Numbered from the stretch's first letter, positions 23,487 to 35,400 are shown. The stretch is DNA of 64,000 nucleotides from Parelaphostrongylus tenuis (GCA_019055375.1 JAHQIW010005239.1:1-64000), one strand, 5' to 3'. Translations and numbers: made by a program. The notes: generated by a model not told the origin, from the sequence alone.

Positions 23487-23809
23487 CATTGTTGCAATAA
23501 TATCTTCAAGAGTCCTCTCTCCCTTAGATTTCAATGAGATTTTGTAGATTTCAGTTGTCAGACCTCTAGGAAGGAACCGAATTTGTGATCTGAGAATGCA
23601 GTCAACGGGCTGCACCTAAACATAACATATATCATCATCTGAGAAAGTACCTAATTCTTGCGACACAGAGAGATTCTACTCATAAAAATACATTAGGTGA
23701 AATTCCACAGAAACAAAAGTGGATCAGCTGAGACGGGATGGAGAGTTAAATGAAGTGCTTTTTTTCACAGTACCTTCATACGATTCGGTGGTGGCAAAGA
23801 TCTAAACAT
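23487..23809 (-). CDS. Two-exon 5' fragment of an unknown gene
   Basis: Exon 1 can start at ATG 23809-23807 (MFRSLPPPNRMK) and ends at a donor AAG/GTACTG (23774). Exon 2 spans 23615-23487 exactly between TATGTTTAG and ATG/GTAGGT, 43 codons in phase zero (VQPVDCILRS...ERTLEDIIATM). Matching phases, both splice signals and a proline-rich start make this a good real-exon candidate. Further 3' exons would lie to the left but I cannot place them. I do not recognise the family. It sits in unique sequence inside the right palindrome arm. Confidence 0.5.
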
Positions 23810-24108
23810 TTTCAGCTCGAATAGTCATTTCACGTCCATGTCACGGCCGTGTTCCACCAGTGGGCTATCATTTGGTTCACTATTGGGATCGATGAGGTTC
23901 TGAAACTCCAAATGATTGAGTTCAAGAAATTAAAGAGAACTGATTATCAAGGAATTGTCAACATTTATCACAGAGAATCTGAGCATGCCCATCAAATCAC
24001 TGTTAAAATGAGAACGAGTCATCTATTTGGCGTTGCCATTCTTTGGAGATCAGCTACGAAAAACAAAGTGATTGAAGCTGATCAATTTTTGAACAACGTG
24101 TGATGCTT

Positions 24109-24227
24109 CTACCCGTAGCATCCAATATGTGACTGGATTCGCTTTCGGCCTGTGCAGTCACTTGTGATGGCCAAACGATTACCAGGCCAGTGAATTTCAT
24201 CATTCGTTACAACTGTCGTGCCAACGA
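24109..24227 (-). CDS. Candidate terminal exon, unknown product
   Basis: Begins after the acceptor ACATATGCAG and runs in one frame (VVGTTVVTNDEIHWPG...SHIGCYG) to a TAG at 24111-24109. Composition looks coding (Cys, Trp, few repeats) but there is no recognised domain, and the upstream exon is not identified. Confidence 0.35.
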
Positions 24228-24389
24228 CTGCATATGTTAGATAATTGAAGTAATCAAACGAGGATCTGGCATTATGAATAAATCAAAACTCATCATCTTT
24301 ACTTATTGAAGAAGGTCATCGCAATGCCACACAGAAATAATAGAAGAAGATCTGTTGTGTACCATACCCCTGTTTGTCCATATTGTACT

Positions 24390-24691
24390 TCTGTAAGTCG
24401 CAATCGAAGCTCTCCTTCTCTACTGAACCGTAGTTGATCTTGTGTCATTCTCAAATCCGCTTTTAATGTCATATTTGTCCTTTGTAACGTGGCGCGCTCA
24501 CTCTCGAATGATCGCAAGGACTGTCGTTTCTTAAAAGAATCATTTGAAAATAATCTCCTTGACTGCTTGATTGGGATTGATCCAAAGTGAAATTCACCTC
24601 TGCCAGTTCGCATAATATCGCGTGCAGTTCTTCGCTTACGTTGGAATCAATTTCCTTTGGTTCCAGTGTAACCGGCGGAGCAGGTGTGCTG
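24390..24691 (-). pseudogene. Cytospin/SPECC1-like coiled-coil exons (right copy)
   Basis: Inverted counterpart of 4425-4707. First exon 24691-24598, same 94-base length, flanked by TTTATAG and GAG/GTGAAT. Second exon 24529 to about 24390 encodes KKRQSLRSFESERATLQRT..., then KADLRMTQDQLRFSREGELRLRLTE. It differs from the left copy at many residues while keeping the heptad pattern, which may mean both descend from a once-functional exon. Confidence 0.5.
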
Positions 24692-25705
24692 CTATAAAGA
24701 GCTAGATTGTTTTGTAAGATTCCTCTACAGCATCACATTGGTGATAAACCGATCATAGTGCGATTAAACTAGGTATTGAATTCAGTACTGATTTAGTAAT
24801 CAGCAATCAATTTTAGCGCAATGGACTAATTTCTTGAGATCACTGCTTGCTAAGATGTCTAGTCAGTCCTGCTATCCATATAAGCCTAGTGCCCATCCAC
24901 AGACCATGCAGGGTTAGAAGGTTTGGTATGGTGTGTTATTTCAATTTCGCAACAGTTCCAAAACAATGTACACGTTGAAGTTATGTGCACAATTTAAACG
25001 AAAGCAGTTCATTTATTGACGTGCCTTGCTCCATGTCAGAGTTTATAAGTAGCTGATTTACCAGCAAAGCAACATCAGTTATTGAAATGTTTTCTGAAAA
25101 ACTTTCCTTGCATATTCTTGTTTGAAATTTACCCGGTTATAGCAATATCTTCAAGAACAGAATCCTTTCTCTGAGAAATTGATTGTCGCCATCTCTGTGG
25201 GGAAAGCTGTGGCTTTGAACTCATAGTAGTTGCAAAGCAGATCCTAAAATGAACGTATGCATGAATCAGAAATAATTAAATGCTATACCGGACGGCAATT
25301 TGAAGTTCTATACACGTGATGCAAAAGACTATCTATGCAGCCGTGATCGTTAAGAAATATGCGAGACGGGAAGAAGAGTTCGAAGGATAAAGAATTAGTT
25401 AGTCAAATTAATATTTCAAAAGTCCATACTGTCATTTATTAACAGAAAACTGACAAATGAAACCGAAATTTTTTGAGCAGTGTACACCTTAATATGAGAA
25501 CGCGATGGTCATTTATATGCTAAAGTGATAGTATTATCAGTATCAATTGCATTGTTGATATAATTGAATCCTGTAGAACCTGTTGGAATTTGTAAATTGA
25601 ACGCTTAGAATCATACTTCTCCATTTGACAAGCTTTTTAATAGATATTTCTTGCTCAATGATATCCTGATAAGGATGTAACATGTTTTAAGTCATTAAGT
25701 TCTAT

Positions 25706-25753
25706 GTGCTATACAGGCGCCTGCTTCGTCCTACCGGGACTCATTAGTAGCGC
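25706..25753 (-). ncRNA. Inactivated hammerhead A (T2 left, minus)
   Basis: Aligned with 816-863 but carries CTAATGA instead of CTGATGA (invariant G5 lost) and GAAG instead of GAAA. Stems I-III are otherwise preserved. It should not cleave. Confidence 0.6.
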
Positions 25754-25816
25754 CGTCCTCGATTCAGCAGATTTTCAAGAGAGTATAGCCTTATTGGATC
25801 GGCTCAACCGAGGACG

Positions 25817-25864
25817 GTGCTACTGATGAGTCTCAGTAGGATGAACCAAACGCCAGTATAGCAC
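25817..25864 (+). ncRNA. Inactivated hammerhead A (T2 left, plus)
   Basis: CTGATGA is intact and stem I (GTGCTA/TAGCAC) pairs 6 of 6, but GAAA has become GAAC and stem III is disrupted (CCAAACGCCAGT), so it is presumably dead. Confidence 0.6.
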
Positions 25865-26837
25865 ATAGAACTCGATGGCTCAAAACATGTCATATCCTTA
25901 TTAGATTATCATTGAGCGAGCAGTGTCTACAAAAAAGTGGTCAAGTGAGATTAGTTTGAATATCAGTTGCAGTCTAATATATATGTACTAGAGCTTTTCT
26001 TACCAGATTTTGAATAATCATTCCGTTGCTTGATTTTGGTGCAATGTTAGCGATGAGACTTCTATAAAGAGTTTCATAGTAAAGAGAACCTTCATTTTAG
26101 AAAATCCTTCATGTTTCACTAAAAAGACCACATTGTCATGAAAGGAACATATTTCCAATTGTTATATTACAAACTCTTAATCCTTTTTATGTTCGCTTTT
26201 GGACTCATTTGATAGCTTCTGTAATATCGACTTTCATACTGAGTTTGCTTTGCAAAAGGACTTCTATAGTACGTTTTCCTAACTGAAAAAAAATAACGTT
26301 CTGCAATCGGATACCATTTTTCCGACCATAAAAGCATTTTTTGGTTTTTTTTATAACGAAATTTTATTTTAAAAAAAACATTGCCGCTGTTAGGTCTTGG
26401 ATATTATCGGAGTGATTTGTGTAAACTTGTTTTTAGGGAAAAAGCACCTAGTTTTATGAGAAATTTCTACTGCTACTACGGTTTGTTCGAACTGCAGTTA
26501 CATTTTGTGAAATGTGCTCGTGTTTCCTTGCCTTTTTTGCCTAGAAGATATTTTAACTAGATCATCAATAATCAATCAATAGCTTAAGATTCTTGCACTG
26601 AACTTCATTCATAGGAAAATCCTCTTATTGCGCTGTAATATGAGAAATGGGGACTGCTCTTTGCTTTTTGACAAGATAAGTCCATTGTCCCAGAATTAAA
26701 ATGTCGCTTTGCGTACTTTTGTAGTTGTTCTTTGAATTTTAAAGCAAATTTATCATTGTGAAAGGTTTGCTTTGTGCGTCCGCGTAAGACTACACTGAAA
26801 AACACAAGTCATGTGGTCAGTTACAGGCTCTTGTACA

Positions 26838-26880
26838 ACCCGCTACTCGTATTTCGGCCTTGCAGCCTAGTTACTTGGGC
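26838..26880 (-). ncRNA. Degenerate hammerhead-like remnant in T2 body
   Basis: Inverted counterpart of 2876-2918 with the same loss of the CTGANGA core; decay preceded the palindromic duplication. Confidence 0.45.
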
Positions 26881-28764
26881 AGGCCCTTCGTCTTCAGCCA
26901 ATATCCAAAGAGAACGCGATGACTAACGATTTAGACAATGACCGTCATGTGAAATAAATCACTAGATCGACAGTGTTTGGCACTCGATTGCTCTTGGCTG
27001 GTATTTTTAAAAAATCTCACCTTTTGTTTCGATTGTTCTCGTGAGGCCACGCTCAAAATTAAGTACTTCCCATAATAACTGCTTAAGAAAAAGTGAAGGT
27101 GATTGCATGAACGTAGGAAGAGTTGACCAAATCTCTTACGTACGGTCATAAATAAATTGGCGAGAAGAGTAGTCCTCTCTAGGCCCTCATAGAAGCTGAC
27201 AAGCGTCAAATTAGACGAAATACACTCCCAGACACACATAGAGCACAGAGGCATGATGGAATAGGTAGATCTTGACATATGACTTACCATCCATGCGCAG
27301 GAGCATGGAACATTAAAGCGGAAGATTTTGGAAGCGATTTTCGTTAACACGAACAATTATAGTTCGAACTTCAGGGAGAAATGTCTCGTTATTACTCGTT
27401 ATATGAGACAGTATACAAGAATGTTGTTTTGATAGGTTGGTGTGCGTCACAAGCCTACATGATCTACTTCCGATAATCTTCACCTGGAACATTCAGTGGA
27501 GTGCATGTAGAAAAGCAGTGAATATGCTGCGAGTTAATTTTGTGCTCGATGCGATTGATATCTGAGTGTGTTGACCTTTCTAGAAGAGTAATGGCGGTGT
27601 TTGACTGGCTGAATTGTAGACAACTTTACCATTGCAGGCTTTGAAGAAAGGAAACTGCCGAAAACTCTGCTATTATATTGAAATATAATGTAATACCTAG
27701 TATATGTTTTTAGAAGCAAACTAGGAATTATTAACGCATGATGAGACTATCGGGTAGTCGGTCTTAAAAATTTATTTATTTCATTTACCGATTAGATACT
27801 AGGCAACAATGAAAGGACTCGCCAGCAATAACAATCGGCCCTTACTCGTAAATCATTGCAATGAGCGTTCACGTAGACGTTATCTGTTCCCAACAGATAA
27901 GCGACTAATGATTCACATTGTCCCTGGCTGGCGTGTTGAAGCCTTTGATTTTTCACTGCATTTGTCGAGTTTAGAGCAACAAACTAATTTCTTGAAATAG
28001 TCGTTTCACTCCTTGCTCCACTAAATAAGAATTGTGATTAGAAGGCTCAAAAGTTTGTGGAAAATAGCTTCACAAAACCGTGATTACAATATCTGTGGAT
28101 TGTAAAATGTTCATACGGACCCCAATGTCTTGAACACCAAACGATGCACGCGAGAGTTATGGAACTGCTTTCTTGCTCATATAGTATAATCTTCGTTGAC
28201 ACTCGGAAAACACCTAATAGGGATGTTAGGATATGATCAAAACTCGAAACTCCAAGTGAGCTGCGAATTCAAACCATCATTCTCGGCTCGGTTGGTGTAA
28301 CAGACAGTACGTTAGCCTCAGAAAGGATAATTGTGGGATTGAGGCTCATCTAAGGTCTCGAATATTAGTCATATCTTCGAGTCTGTGGTTGTTTATCACA
28401 ACTGATTTTTCGACTCGAATGGATGTCATAACATTTTGACTCAGGATGCAGTTGGAGTACGTACTAAACTAATGTCTGCTTATTTAAGAGGTGACGTCGG
28501 GACAGCATGACTTGATGCCAATGTAATCTCATATAGTCATTTTAGGCGCTCTAAGATTTTCTTGTAGTACTTTTCCATTCTCAATTAGAAGTGAATACTA
28601 TAGTTTTCTACATTCTTGGTTTATGCAATGAAGATGATTACATTAAACATCAGAGTGAGATCTCCCTGTGTAATTAATAAACTGTTTTTTAAACTAATTC
28701 GTTAGGTTGTAACGTCAAACTCTAAGTGTTCATTATAAGCATGTTTTGAGCCATCGAATTCTAT

Positions 28765-28812
28765 GTGCTATACAGGCGTCTGTTTCATCCTACTAGGACT
28801 CATCAGTAGCAC
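28765..28812 (-). ncRNA. Hammerhead ribozyme A (T2 right), fully paired
   Basis: Best A-family copy. Minus-strand core CTGATGA (28806-28800) and GAAA (28786-28783). Stem I GTGCTA/TAGCAC 6 of 6. Stem II GTCC/GGAT. Stem III ACAG/CTGT with loop ACGC. H17 is A (28771). Expected cleavage 28771/28770. Confidence 0.85.
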
Positions 28813-28876
28813 CGTCCTCAGTTCAGCCAATCCACCGTGGCTATACTCTCTTGAGAACCCGTATTGCACGTTATAC

Positions 28877-30010
28877 TGACTGAATCAGATTGTCATTAAA
28901 AGACCTTTTGATACGATTTATTGCACGGTGGTGTTTCTGGACAAAAAGTTAACCGAAATAAAAAAGTCTAAATAGCGCATGATATTGAGTCTCATACTTG
29001 AATCTTCTTCCAAGAACTAGTAAGTCTACCAGGGATATCGTGATCGGCCTGAAAAGATCACATAGCCATACAACCTACAAAGGTATGCGATTTATTATGG
29101 AGACCTTCTAAGCATGGATTGGTGCCGAAATATTATGGTAAATATCAAGCATTACTTCTGGTTGGTATATTGTCATAAGTAGCTGCCTATTAAGTCCAAC
29201 GATGTGACTTCAGTGAGCGCTAACCGCTAAGGTAGACGTCGTTGGTAGTGGAAAAAGTTATGTTCAGCCCATGCCACTCCATGATATCGGTTTGGAAAAA
29301 AGCAGTTGGTTAGGAAACCGGCACATTGCAACTTCATTCCTTATTGTTTGCAAAGGGAATGTTGTGTTACGATTCATGAAAGAAGTAGGCTTTGTGGTAC
29401 AACCATCTGTTTGCAAACCACTGAGGTGATAGTGATTGAAATAGATTTGTGAGTCAGTCATGAGCAGCGTGAAATCACTAGTTTGCAGTAGGTTTACTGG
29501 TCTTTGTTGGATCGGCGACGCGTCGCTCTTATGATGTAATGTTAGTTCAAGTACCTTAGACTTAGGTGGTAGCTCAAAAAGAATAAAATGCGGAAACAAG
29601 GATATACACCAAAACAATACAGCCATTCATACAGTGGCAAGGTCAACAAGACAAATGGGCAAAGATAAAGGTGATGTGGCTCTTGCAGTTGTGACGGGCG
29701 TTCTCAACGAATAATAGCCATGAAGTAAAATGTTGGGTGCTCAGGATAGCTGGTAATATCATTTGCTTATCATTACTTCGAGGAAGGAACAAAAAAGACT
29801 CATCAGCAGTTACTATTCAAAATAGGAAATCACCGCTGTGAATGAAGGATGCAAATTGTGGTTCACCTATATGTTAGGGTGATAGACATTACCATTGATT
29901 TATCTGAATCAATGGGATATAAGCGCTTATCGTAAGGCTGGAAAAAAGCTCAGGAAATAGATAAAACTTTAGTGGCGACAAAAATTGTGCGATTATTGAT
30001 TGACAGGAAA
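28877..30010. other. Unique spacer between palindrome 1 and Q2
   Basis: No repeat family recognised. It contains a 120-codon minus-strand frame (29626-29264) listed separately. Confidence 0.4.
29264..29626 (-). CDS. Candidate exon, unknown product
   Basis: The longest clean frame in this spacer, 120 codons. A pyrimidine-rich ATTCTTTTTGAG could serve as acceptor about 40 bases into the frame, giving an exon starting LPPKSKVLELTLHHKSDAS. It contains no signal peptide or known motif, and a stop follows WSGMG. Length alone in AT-rich DNA is weak evidence. Confidence 0.25.
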   Translation of the reverse strand: MAVLFWCISLFPHFILFELPPKSKVLELTLHHKSDASPIQQRPVNLLQTSDFTLLMTDSQIYFNHYHLSGLQTDGCTTKPTSFMNRNTTFPLQTIRNEVAMCRFPNQLLFSKPISWSGMG

Positions 30011-30205
30011 TACTCTTATCAATTTAGCAGTAACAATAATATAACCTATTCGTAAAATTTTGATCGCGATCGTGGGCTAACTGACAGACTCAGTTGCACA
30101 CGCACACTGAATGCACTGCAGCTTTGTCGTGTATCTATTCATAAGCTACAGAAATTGAAATTCTCGAATATTTTTGAAATATTCTTGTTAGTTTACTCAC
30201 TGCAG

Positions 30206-32638
30206 CAATTTAAGAGTGACCGTCGTTCGTACGAAGCCGAATTGAAGATTGCATTGCCGCGATCAAAGCTGCTGGAAGAAAGTGTGATGAGGCACAGGCC
30301 GAAACAAAGAGGTTGGCTTTTTATTTGTCAAATAGGCTTTCTGACATTCCATGTAGGAGAAACATAGTATTCAATAATGAAATGTAATTGAGGAGTTGTT
30401 CACCAATGATATGGGCGGGTTCAGCGCAGTAGCTAGATATGCTCAGCGATACTTACGAAGTTGATCTTTGAATTTTATGCCCATAGAACATGATCTTCGT
30501 AATACCATTGCCTGTTGGAACGGGACTTTTCTAAGAGGGTGAACAGACTACAACGATACATTGTCATTCCATCGTAAATATTTGTAAAGCAGTTGACTAG
30601 CTTCATGACGCTTGATAGCATGGAACACCTTAGTGCGTTCTTAACGGACTGATAAACGCAGAAGTTTTATCATTCATTTTTTGCGCATTACGATGCAACC
30701 ACGTGATATTTGATTGAATTGGAGATTACCCGAAGTGAGTGATACGGAGGTTTCTGCTGACGAGGTGCTGTGGACCAATCTAATGAAGAAGTATCAGTGT
30801 GATTCAAAACGAAGTGCGTTGTTGGCATGGGCTCAGGCACAGTGAGTCTTTTTCAGTGGAGTTGAGAGAGTACGAACAAGAAACGAAAAATGTTCGTTTA
30901 TCTCAAGAAATATAAAATATCCCATTAATGATGTTGTGACTGATTTCACAACGTTCAAACTTAGAGATTATCCAAATTGTTTCCTATATACAGAACAAAT
31001 TGAAGGCTTATCTCCACAATAATCTGAGAGTCTTGCATAATTTTCATTTAACTAGGATGTTTTCTTTTCTATATTGAGGAAATTTGTTGAGAGTTTCAAA
31101 TATTGCTTTCTTAAGCTTTGCCGATTATCCCAATATATTTGTCACAAATTTTTCGTGGGATTGGGATGATGGACGCGCTTTTTGTGCCTTGATCCATCAC
31201 TTTCGACCTAAAATGGCGAGCTTAGTTGTTTTCTACTTTTCAAGTGTTACGTTGATTTTTTGCCTAACGACACTCACCGAGACGTTAGACGTCATAGAGT
31301 AATGTTTTGTTGGCAATTTTGTGCTGAATCACAAGAGCAATCCTAAATTATGTAGCATTTTCAAGAGCAAAGTTGATGTTAAGTGCGAATCGCTTTTGGA
31401 ATAATCTCGCTGCAGAAAAAATTGTAACTTAGTGATTATCAGTGCGTTTCTAAACACACTTAGTTGATAATTTCGTCCCTTTTTCGCAGTAAAGCAAACC
31501 CTTATTCTTTTTTAGGTCGTCAAACCCAAAATAGGTGCTCTTGATCAAAGAAGATCATAACATGGCCTGATAGATTGATAGACTACCAGGAGTACTTGTA
31601 TTAACCAGATATGTCTAAAATCGCTTCTAGTATGATACGATTAAAATCGAATCCGTGTCCTTGAGTAACCGATTAATGATGAACTTTTGGTGCTATAAGT
31701 ATTTTCTATATAAATTTTTTGGGGTATGTGACTTATGACAGCGTGGTTAGTTATGTTCCGCACTGCTTGAAACGTAATCGTTCTCACAGCTTTCCATCAC
31801 TCCTCGGCAATCAATAACGAGCGCCTACCAAGCGCAGCAGCTTGGCTGTTCTCGAGATTTCAAGGAAATGTGCTTGAGAATTACTTTGCGACGTTTGCGA
31901 AGAACTTCAAATCTTCAAACAAGCGAAGATATAAATGCAATGCTGATTGTACTGAGAATTGCGCAGCGGAAAAAACTGTGAGTCGGGTCAAAACTGACAG
32001 GAAGGTGAAAAAATAGCAATGTACCGACTTCAGGGAGTTAGACCTGCGTAGTACTCGCACCTGTAGTACGTCTTATCACTGCACCACCGAGGCACCATTT
32101 GTTATCACACATCATTCTTCAATGTCCATATTATAGCTATCATCCCTCAAACAACCACAGATATTGCTTACCCGATCACGGCTGTTATATACATAGGTGG
32201 AATGCGAGATAAACTCGCTTTAAAGGGCGGATTTCCACTAACCCACTGAATTCTCTTGGGCATATTTGAGACACCATAGCACTGCGAAAAAGCAGTAAGA
32301 ACATTGAAATTTTTCAATATTCTTAGTTACTTTGCGCATAAAAACAGTATAGTTGAGTGACCAAACCCATAACATGTTACGGAGATCAACGTGACACCAG
32401 CTTTTAGGTGGATCGCCATGAACTGATGGAGCAAGAGTCAAGTCGTGTACTAGCAGTCCGGTTGGCTGAAAAAGTTTAGATGCACATTGATCAAGCGACA
32501 TTCCTTACACCATCTCAAGGTTACACGGATGTCAAGGCAATAGTGTTCAAACTGTACAAGAAGCTTGACACTGATGAAGAACATACTCATTGTTCTCTTG
32601 ATCAGTTACCTCGATGTGCATGCAAAATTTATGATTAA
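30206..32638 (+). pseudogene. Cytospin/SPECC1-like gene, 3' half (copy Q2)
   Basis: Exons correspond to Q1: 30206-30311 (coiled coil), about 30715-30841 (SKRSALLAWAQAQ, donor ACA/GTGAGT), 31116-31215 (YPNIFVTNFSWDWDDGRAFC, then ALIHHFRPKM) and 32408-32638 (CH end, TAA, AATAAA). Lesions differ from Q1: a 1-base deletion in the coiled-coil exon, the exon 3 donor changed from GT to GC, and a premature TAG at 32477-32479. Exon 3 is frame-intact here whereas Q1's has a 7-base deletion. The YxNIxxTNFSxxWxDGxAFCALxH pattern is characteristic of cytospin-type CH domains. Confidence 0.65.
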
Positions 32639-32710
32639 ATAAAACGTTAGTCTAGGTTTAATTGCCTCTCATCAACAAACAACTTCACTACAATGTATCT
32701 TGTACTTTAT

Positions 32711-33293
32711 AGGACGTGCCCCAATTTTAGCACTTAAGCAATAAATACCAATTTTATTGACTAGAAAAAGTTGAAATTGAATGGCCTTAGTATCAAATCA
32801 ATCACGCATTTTCTTGTGAGCGTTTGAGCACACATTTTGACTGCATTTACTCTAAGATGGAGCTGCCTTGGAAACGAATTCGCCTGCTACTCGATTGGCG
32901 CATTGAGGAAAGTGCCAGTGGAGAATGGCGTAAAAATATCGGAACTTTGTGTGGGCGGCTCGAGCGCGACTGATCATCCTGACTGTTCTCTCCAACTCTG
33001 ACTTTGCAAGCCACTTGTTTGTCATCTTTTCTGCAACCGTATCATCGATCCAAGCTTCATTAATCTTGCGCTCCGCTTCACTAAAATACTACCCGAGGCG
33101 TTTTTCGTGCATAGATAACAAACAAGTTTGTTATCACGACGGCTCCGTTTTGAAGTAAGTATAGGCGAGGTGTATACCAAAATGTTTTCAAAAAATGCGT
33201 GATTGAACGTTGCTAACATCGTGTAATTTTAATTATTTCTTACTGATAGATTCGGTGTTTATTCACCTTACTGCTAAAACTTATGGAACTACG
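32711..33293 (-). mobile_element. Mariner-like remnant (Q2)
   Basis: Same element as 13929-14509, in the 3' flank of the cytospin-like terminal exon. Confidence 0.55.
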
Positions 33294-33441
33294 TAATAGC
33301 ATGATAGATCCTATCATCCGTGACCTTTCATGAATAGACGGAAGGATGCCATAATAACCTCAAGATTTAATGGGTAAAAATGTAGTCTTTCATTATTGTT
33401 TGGGCCAACTTGTCATGTGGTCTGGTAAGGGTTCTTGTACA

Positions 33442-33484
33442 GCCCGATACACGTGTTTCGTTTTTACAGACTCGTCAGCTGGGC
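33442..33484 (-). ncRNA. Hammerhead motif B3
   Basis: Minus strand CTGACGA (33478-33472), GAAA, palindromic ACACGTGT, H17 A (33448). Stem I pairs 4 of 6 plus a G-U; stem II is weak (GT/AC only). Probably weak or inactive. Part of a ~250-base unit (33385-33640) absent from Q1. Confidence 0.6.
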
Positions 33485-33761
33485 AGAACCCGTCGTCTGT
33501 CGATCTTTTTATAGTCAGTTTGTCGGGAGCCTTACGCTCCTTATAGAGAGTCATCGACGACGTACGCTTTACACTCTATGTCAGGTGAAGCCTTCACCTA
33601 ACCCAGCGTCTTGTGCACTTGATTGCTCACTGGCTGGGCCTCACGATGACGTTTTAGTTTGAGCATTTGTGGAGACAAGCGTTTCTTGGTAGCTTTAAAA
33701 CTCTCACCTTTCATAGCGCTAACCTGAAGATATGGATGAACCGGATGTCGTATTCGTCATC

Positions 33762-34030
33762 GATATTGCCCCTTTCGCGACTGTTAACCCACGTTCCCTG
33801 CATCTCTAACTCCCAACTTGAGAACACATTGATTCTAATATCTCACTATTTCAATTGTATTATTGTCATTTCTTTCCTAAATTATGTTAAATATAAATTT
33901 ATCATGTTGTTATAAATAGGAAAATGACAACAATAATACAGTTGGAATAATACAATAATGCAATCATTGCGTTCTCACGTTGGGTGTAAGAGAGGCAGAG
34001 TGGGTGCCCCAAGGTCCCAAAGGGGCTGAT
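33762..34030. repeat. Palindromic MITE-like element (Q2)
   Basis: Same element as 15080-15347. Confidence 0.6.
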
Positions 34031-34959
34031 AATCATTCTAGATTACCACACCTACACATTTCTTATAAGACGGAATCCTCTCGAGCGCAAAAACGGTCGC
34101 TGATGGCACACGAGTGCTGCTTAGGTATAAGTGTTGCCTTAACGCGAGGAAAGCTCTCCTATCTTCAAAAATCGTTCTTTTTTTCTCGGAACAATATCGT
34201 CTTAAGGCGAATGTAGATGCACTATATAGTATATATCAAAATAACCGCGAGAATCTGCTCTAAAATTAAGCAAAATCCGAAAGCTTGCATCCATGAAAAA
34301 TAATGAGCATAAACGAAAATGTGTGGGGAATTTTTCGCTAACCGAGTACATCAAAGTTACCGAATCATACGAATAGTCTATTTTACCTTTTTCTACAACT
34401 GTTGCTAATCTCGTGTTGGCTCCGCAAGATATGTAGTTTACGTATCTAAGTGTTGATCCAGTGAGACGCTTTGTAACTGCGCTGTGCACACTTTACCTAT
34501 AATATATTATTCTCCTCAGTTTGCTTCATTTTCACTGTTCCATACAAAGCTCCCGCTTTAGTTCATCTCAAAATCGATCTAGGCGTCTGCCATATAAACC
34601 GTTTCTGTCGAGATTTCGCCCGTTGATCCACCTCATTGCCTGTCTATTAACCTTGCTATAACATTCAGTATGGTTTTTTGAATGGTTAAAGCCTTACCGA
34701 GGTTGTTACATTAGAACCATTCTCCTTTCGCAGGTCTCGCTCTTCTTACTTATCATTGGCCTGCGTGCACTAAACCCTGTTTTTAATCTAGCTATAAACA
34801 TTAAATACGATCTGTAGGAAAAAAAGTCGATGAGATGGGTCAGTTTGTATCTACTAGCCGCAATACATCGACTGAAGTGGTGGTGATAACACAATCTCAT
34901 ATGCCATCACACATACGTCTCCCAATTCTTCTATAATGGAACGGTTCAGTTTGAGGCCT

Positions 34960-35006
34960 GCGCCACTGATGAAAAGGGCGATACCTTAGAAACACTTGTA
35001 TGTCTC
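34960..35006 (+). ncRNA. Hammerhead-like motif E2
   Basis: CTGATGA at 34966-34972 and GAAA at 34989-34992 are kept, H17 A35000. The stem III palindrome is damaged (ACACTTGT) and stem II closes with A-A. Likely inactive. Confidence 0.45.
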
Positions 35007-35199
35007 TGACGTAGCAAGCTTCGTGACTTCAATCATTCTTACAGATTATAATTCGTCCGTTGACCCTGAGCCATATGCTACATCGATACAAGCACATCAC
35101 CATCTACTATTGTATGTAGCAAATGTTTTTGTCGGGTCATCATTCGTGTCTGATTTGTGTTAGTGTTTGCTTTGGAATCTTTTCAAAAGAATAAAGGAT

Positions 35200-35400
35200 A
35201 AGCTGTTAGTGTGGATCATTTTCTTACGAATGTGCCATGCATTCGTCTTAAATTTGTTATCTTCGTTTGCGATGATTGAATGCACATCCGACCTTTACAA
35301 TGACTACAATGATGGCTCACTTTTCTACTAAGTCTATGCTGCTATCCTTCCAATCAGGCTAACACCAGTTCAGCGACTCTGAATGAATGGAAGGAAATCA
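35200..35400. repeat. Partial SINE body
   Basis: Matches the body of the SINE at 4880-5165 (ATGCGCCATGCATTC-like start, TGAATGCACATC, TCCAATCAGG) but lacks a clear tRNA head. Repeated inverted at about 49050-49250 as part of palindrome 2. Confidence 0.5.

Larger units (their letters stand above)
16480..28876. repeat. Right arm of giant palindrome
   Basis: Reverse-complement relative of 1-11230 (see that entry for block matches). It includes T2, which is T1 reversed, so body orientation follows from the palindrome alone. The outer end stops near 28876, inside T2's second hammerhead palindrome. Confidence 0.8.
24893..28876. mobile_element. T2: inverted, right-truncated copy of the T element
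   Basis: Starts CCCATCCACAGACC at 24893 like T1 and keeps a longer left terminal repeat (to about 25700) than T1's right end does. The body (about 25880-28740) is T1's body reversed. The right end has a hammerhead palindrome at 28760-28870 but stops there; no outer terminal repeat follows. Confidence 0.75.
30014..35196. repeat. Q2: direct copy of Q1
   Basis: Colinear with 11229-16535. From 31611 onward it also matches Q3 in reverse with far higher identity, so Q2/Q3 duplicated after Q1/Q2. Confidence 0.8.

Noticed and set aside
26931..27356. 141-codon minus frame in T2 as a transposase
   Set aside because: No recognisable motif, and the matching T1 region (2547-2825) is interrupted. Length is not convincing in this context.
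985..28740. T1 and T2 bodies are in opposite orientation relative to left ends, suggesting an invertible segment flipped by recombination between hammerhead palindromes
   Set aside because: T2 as a whole is explained as the reverse complement of T1 within palindrome 1, with long terminal repeats that look alike at both ends. No separate inversion is needed.
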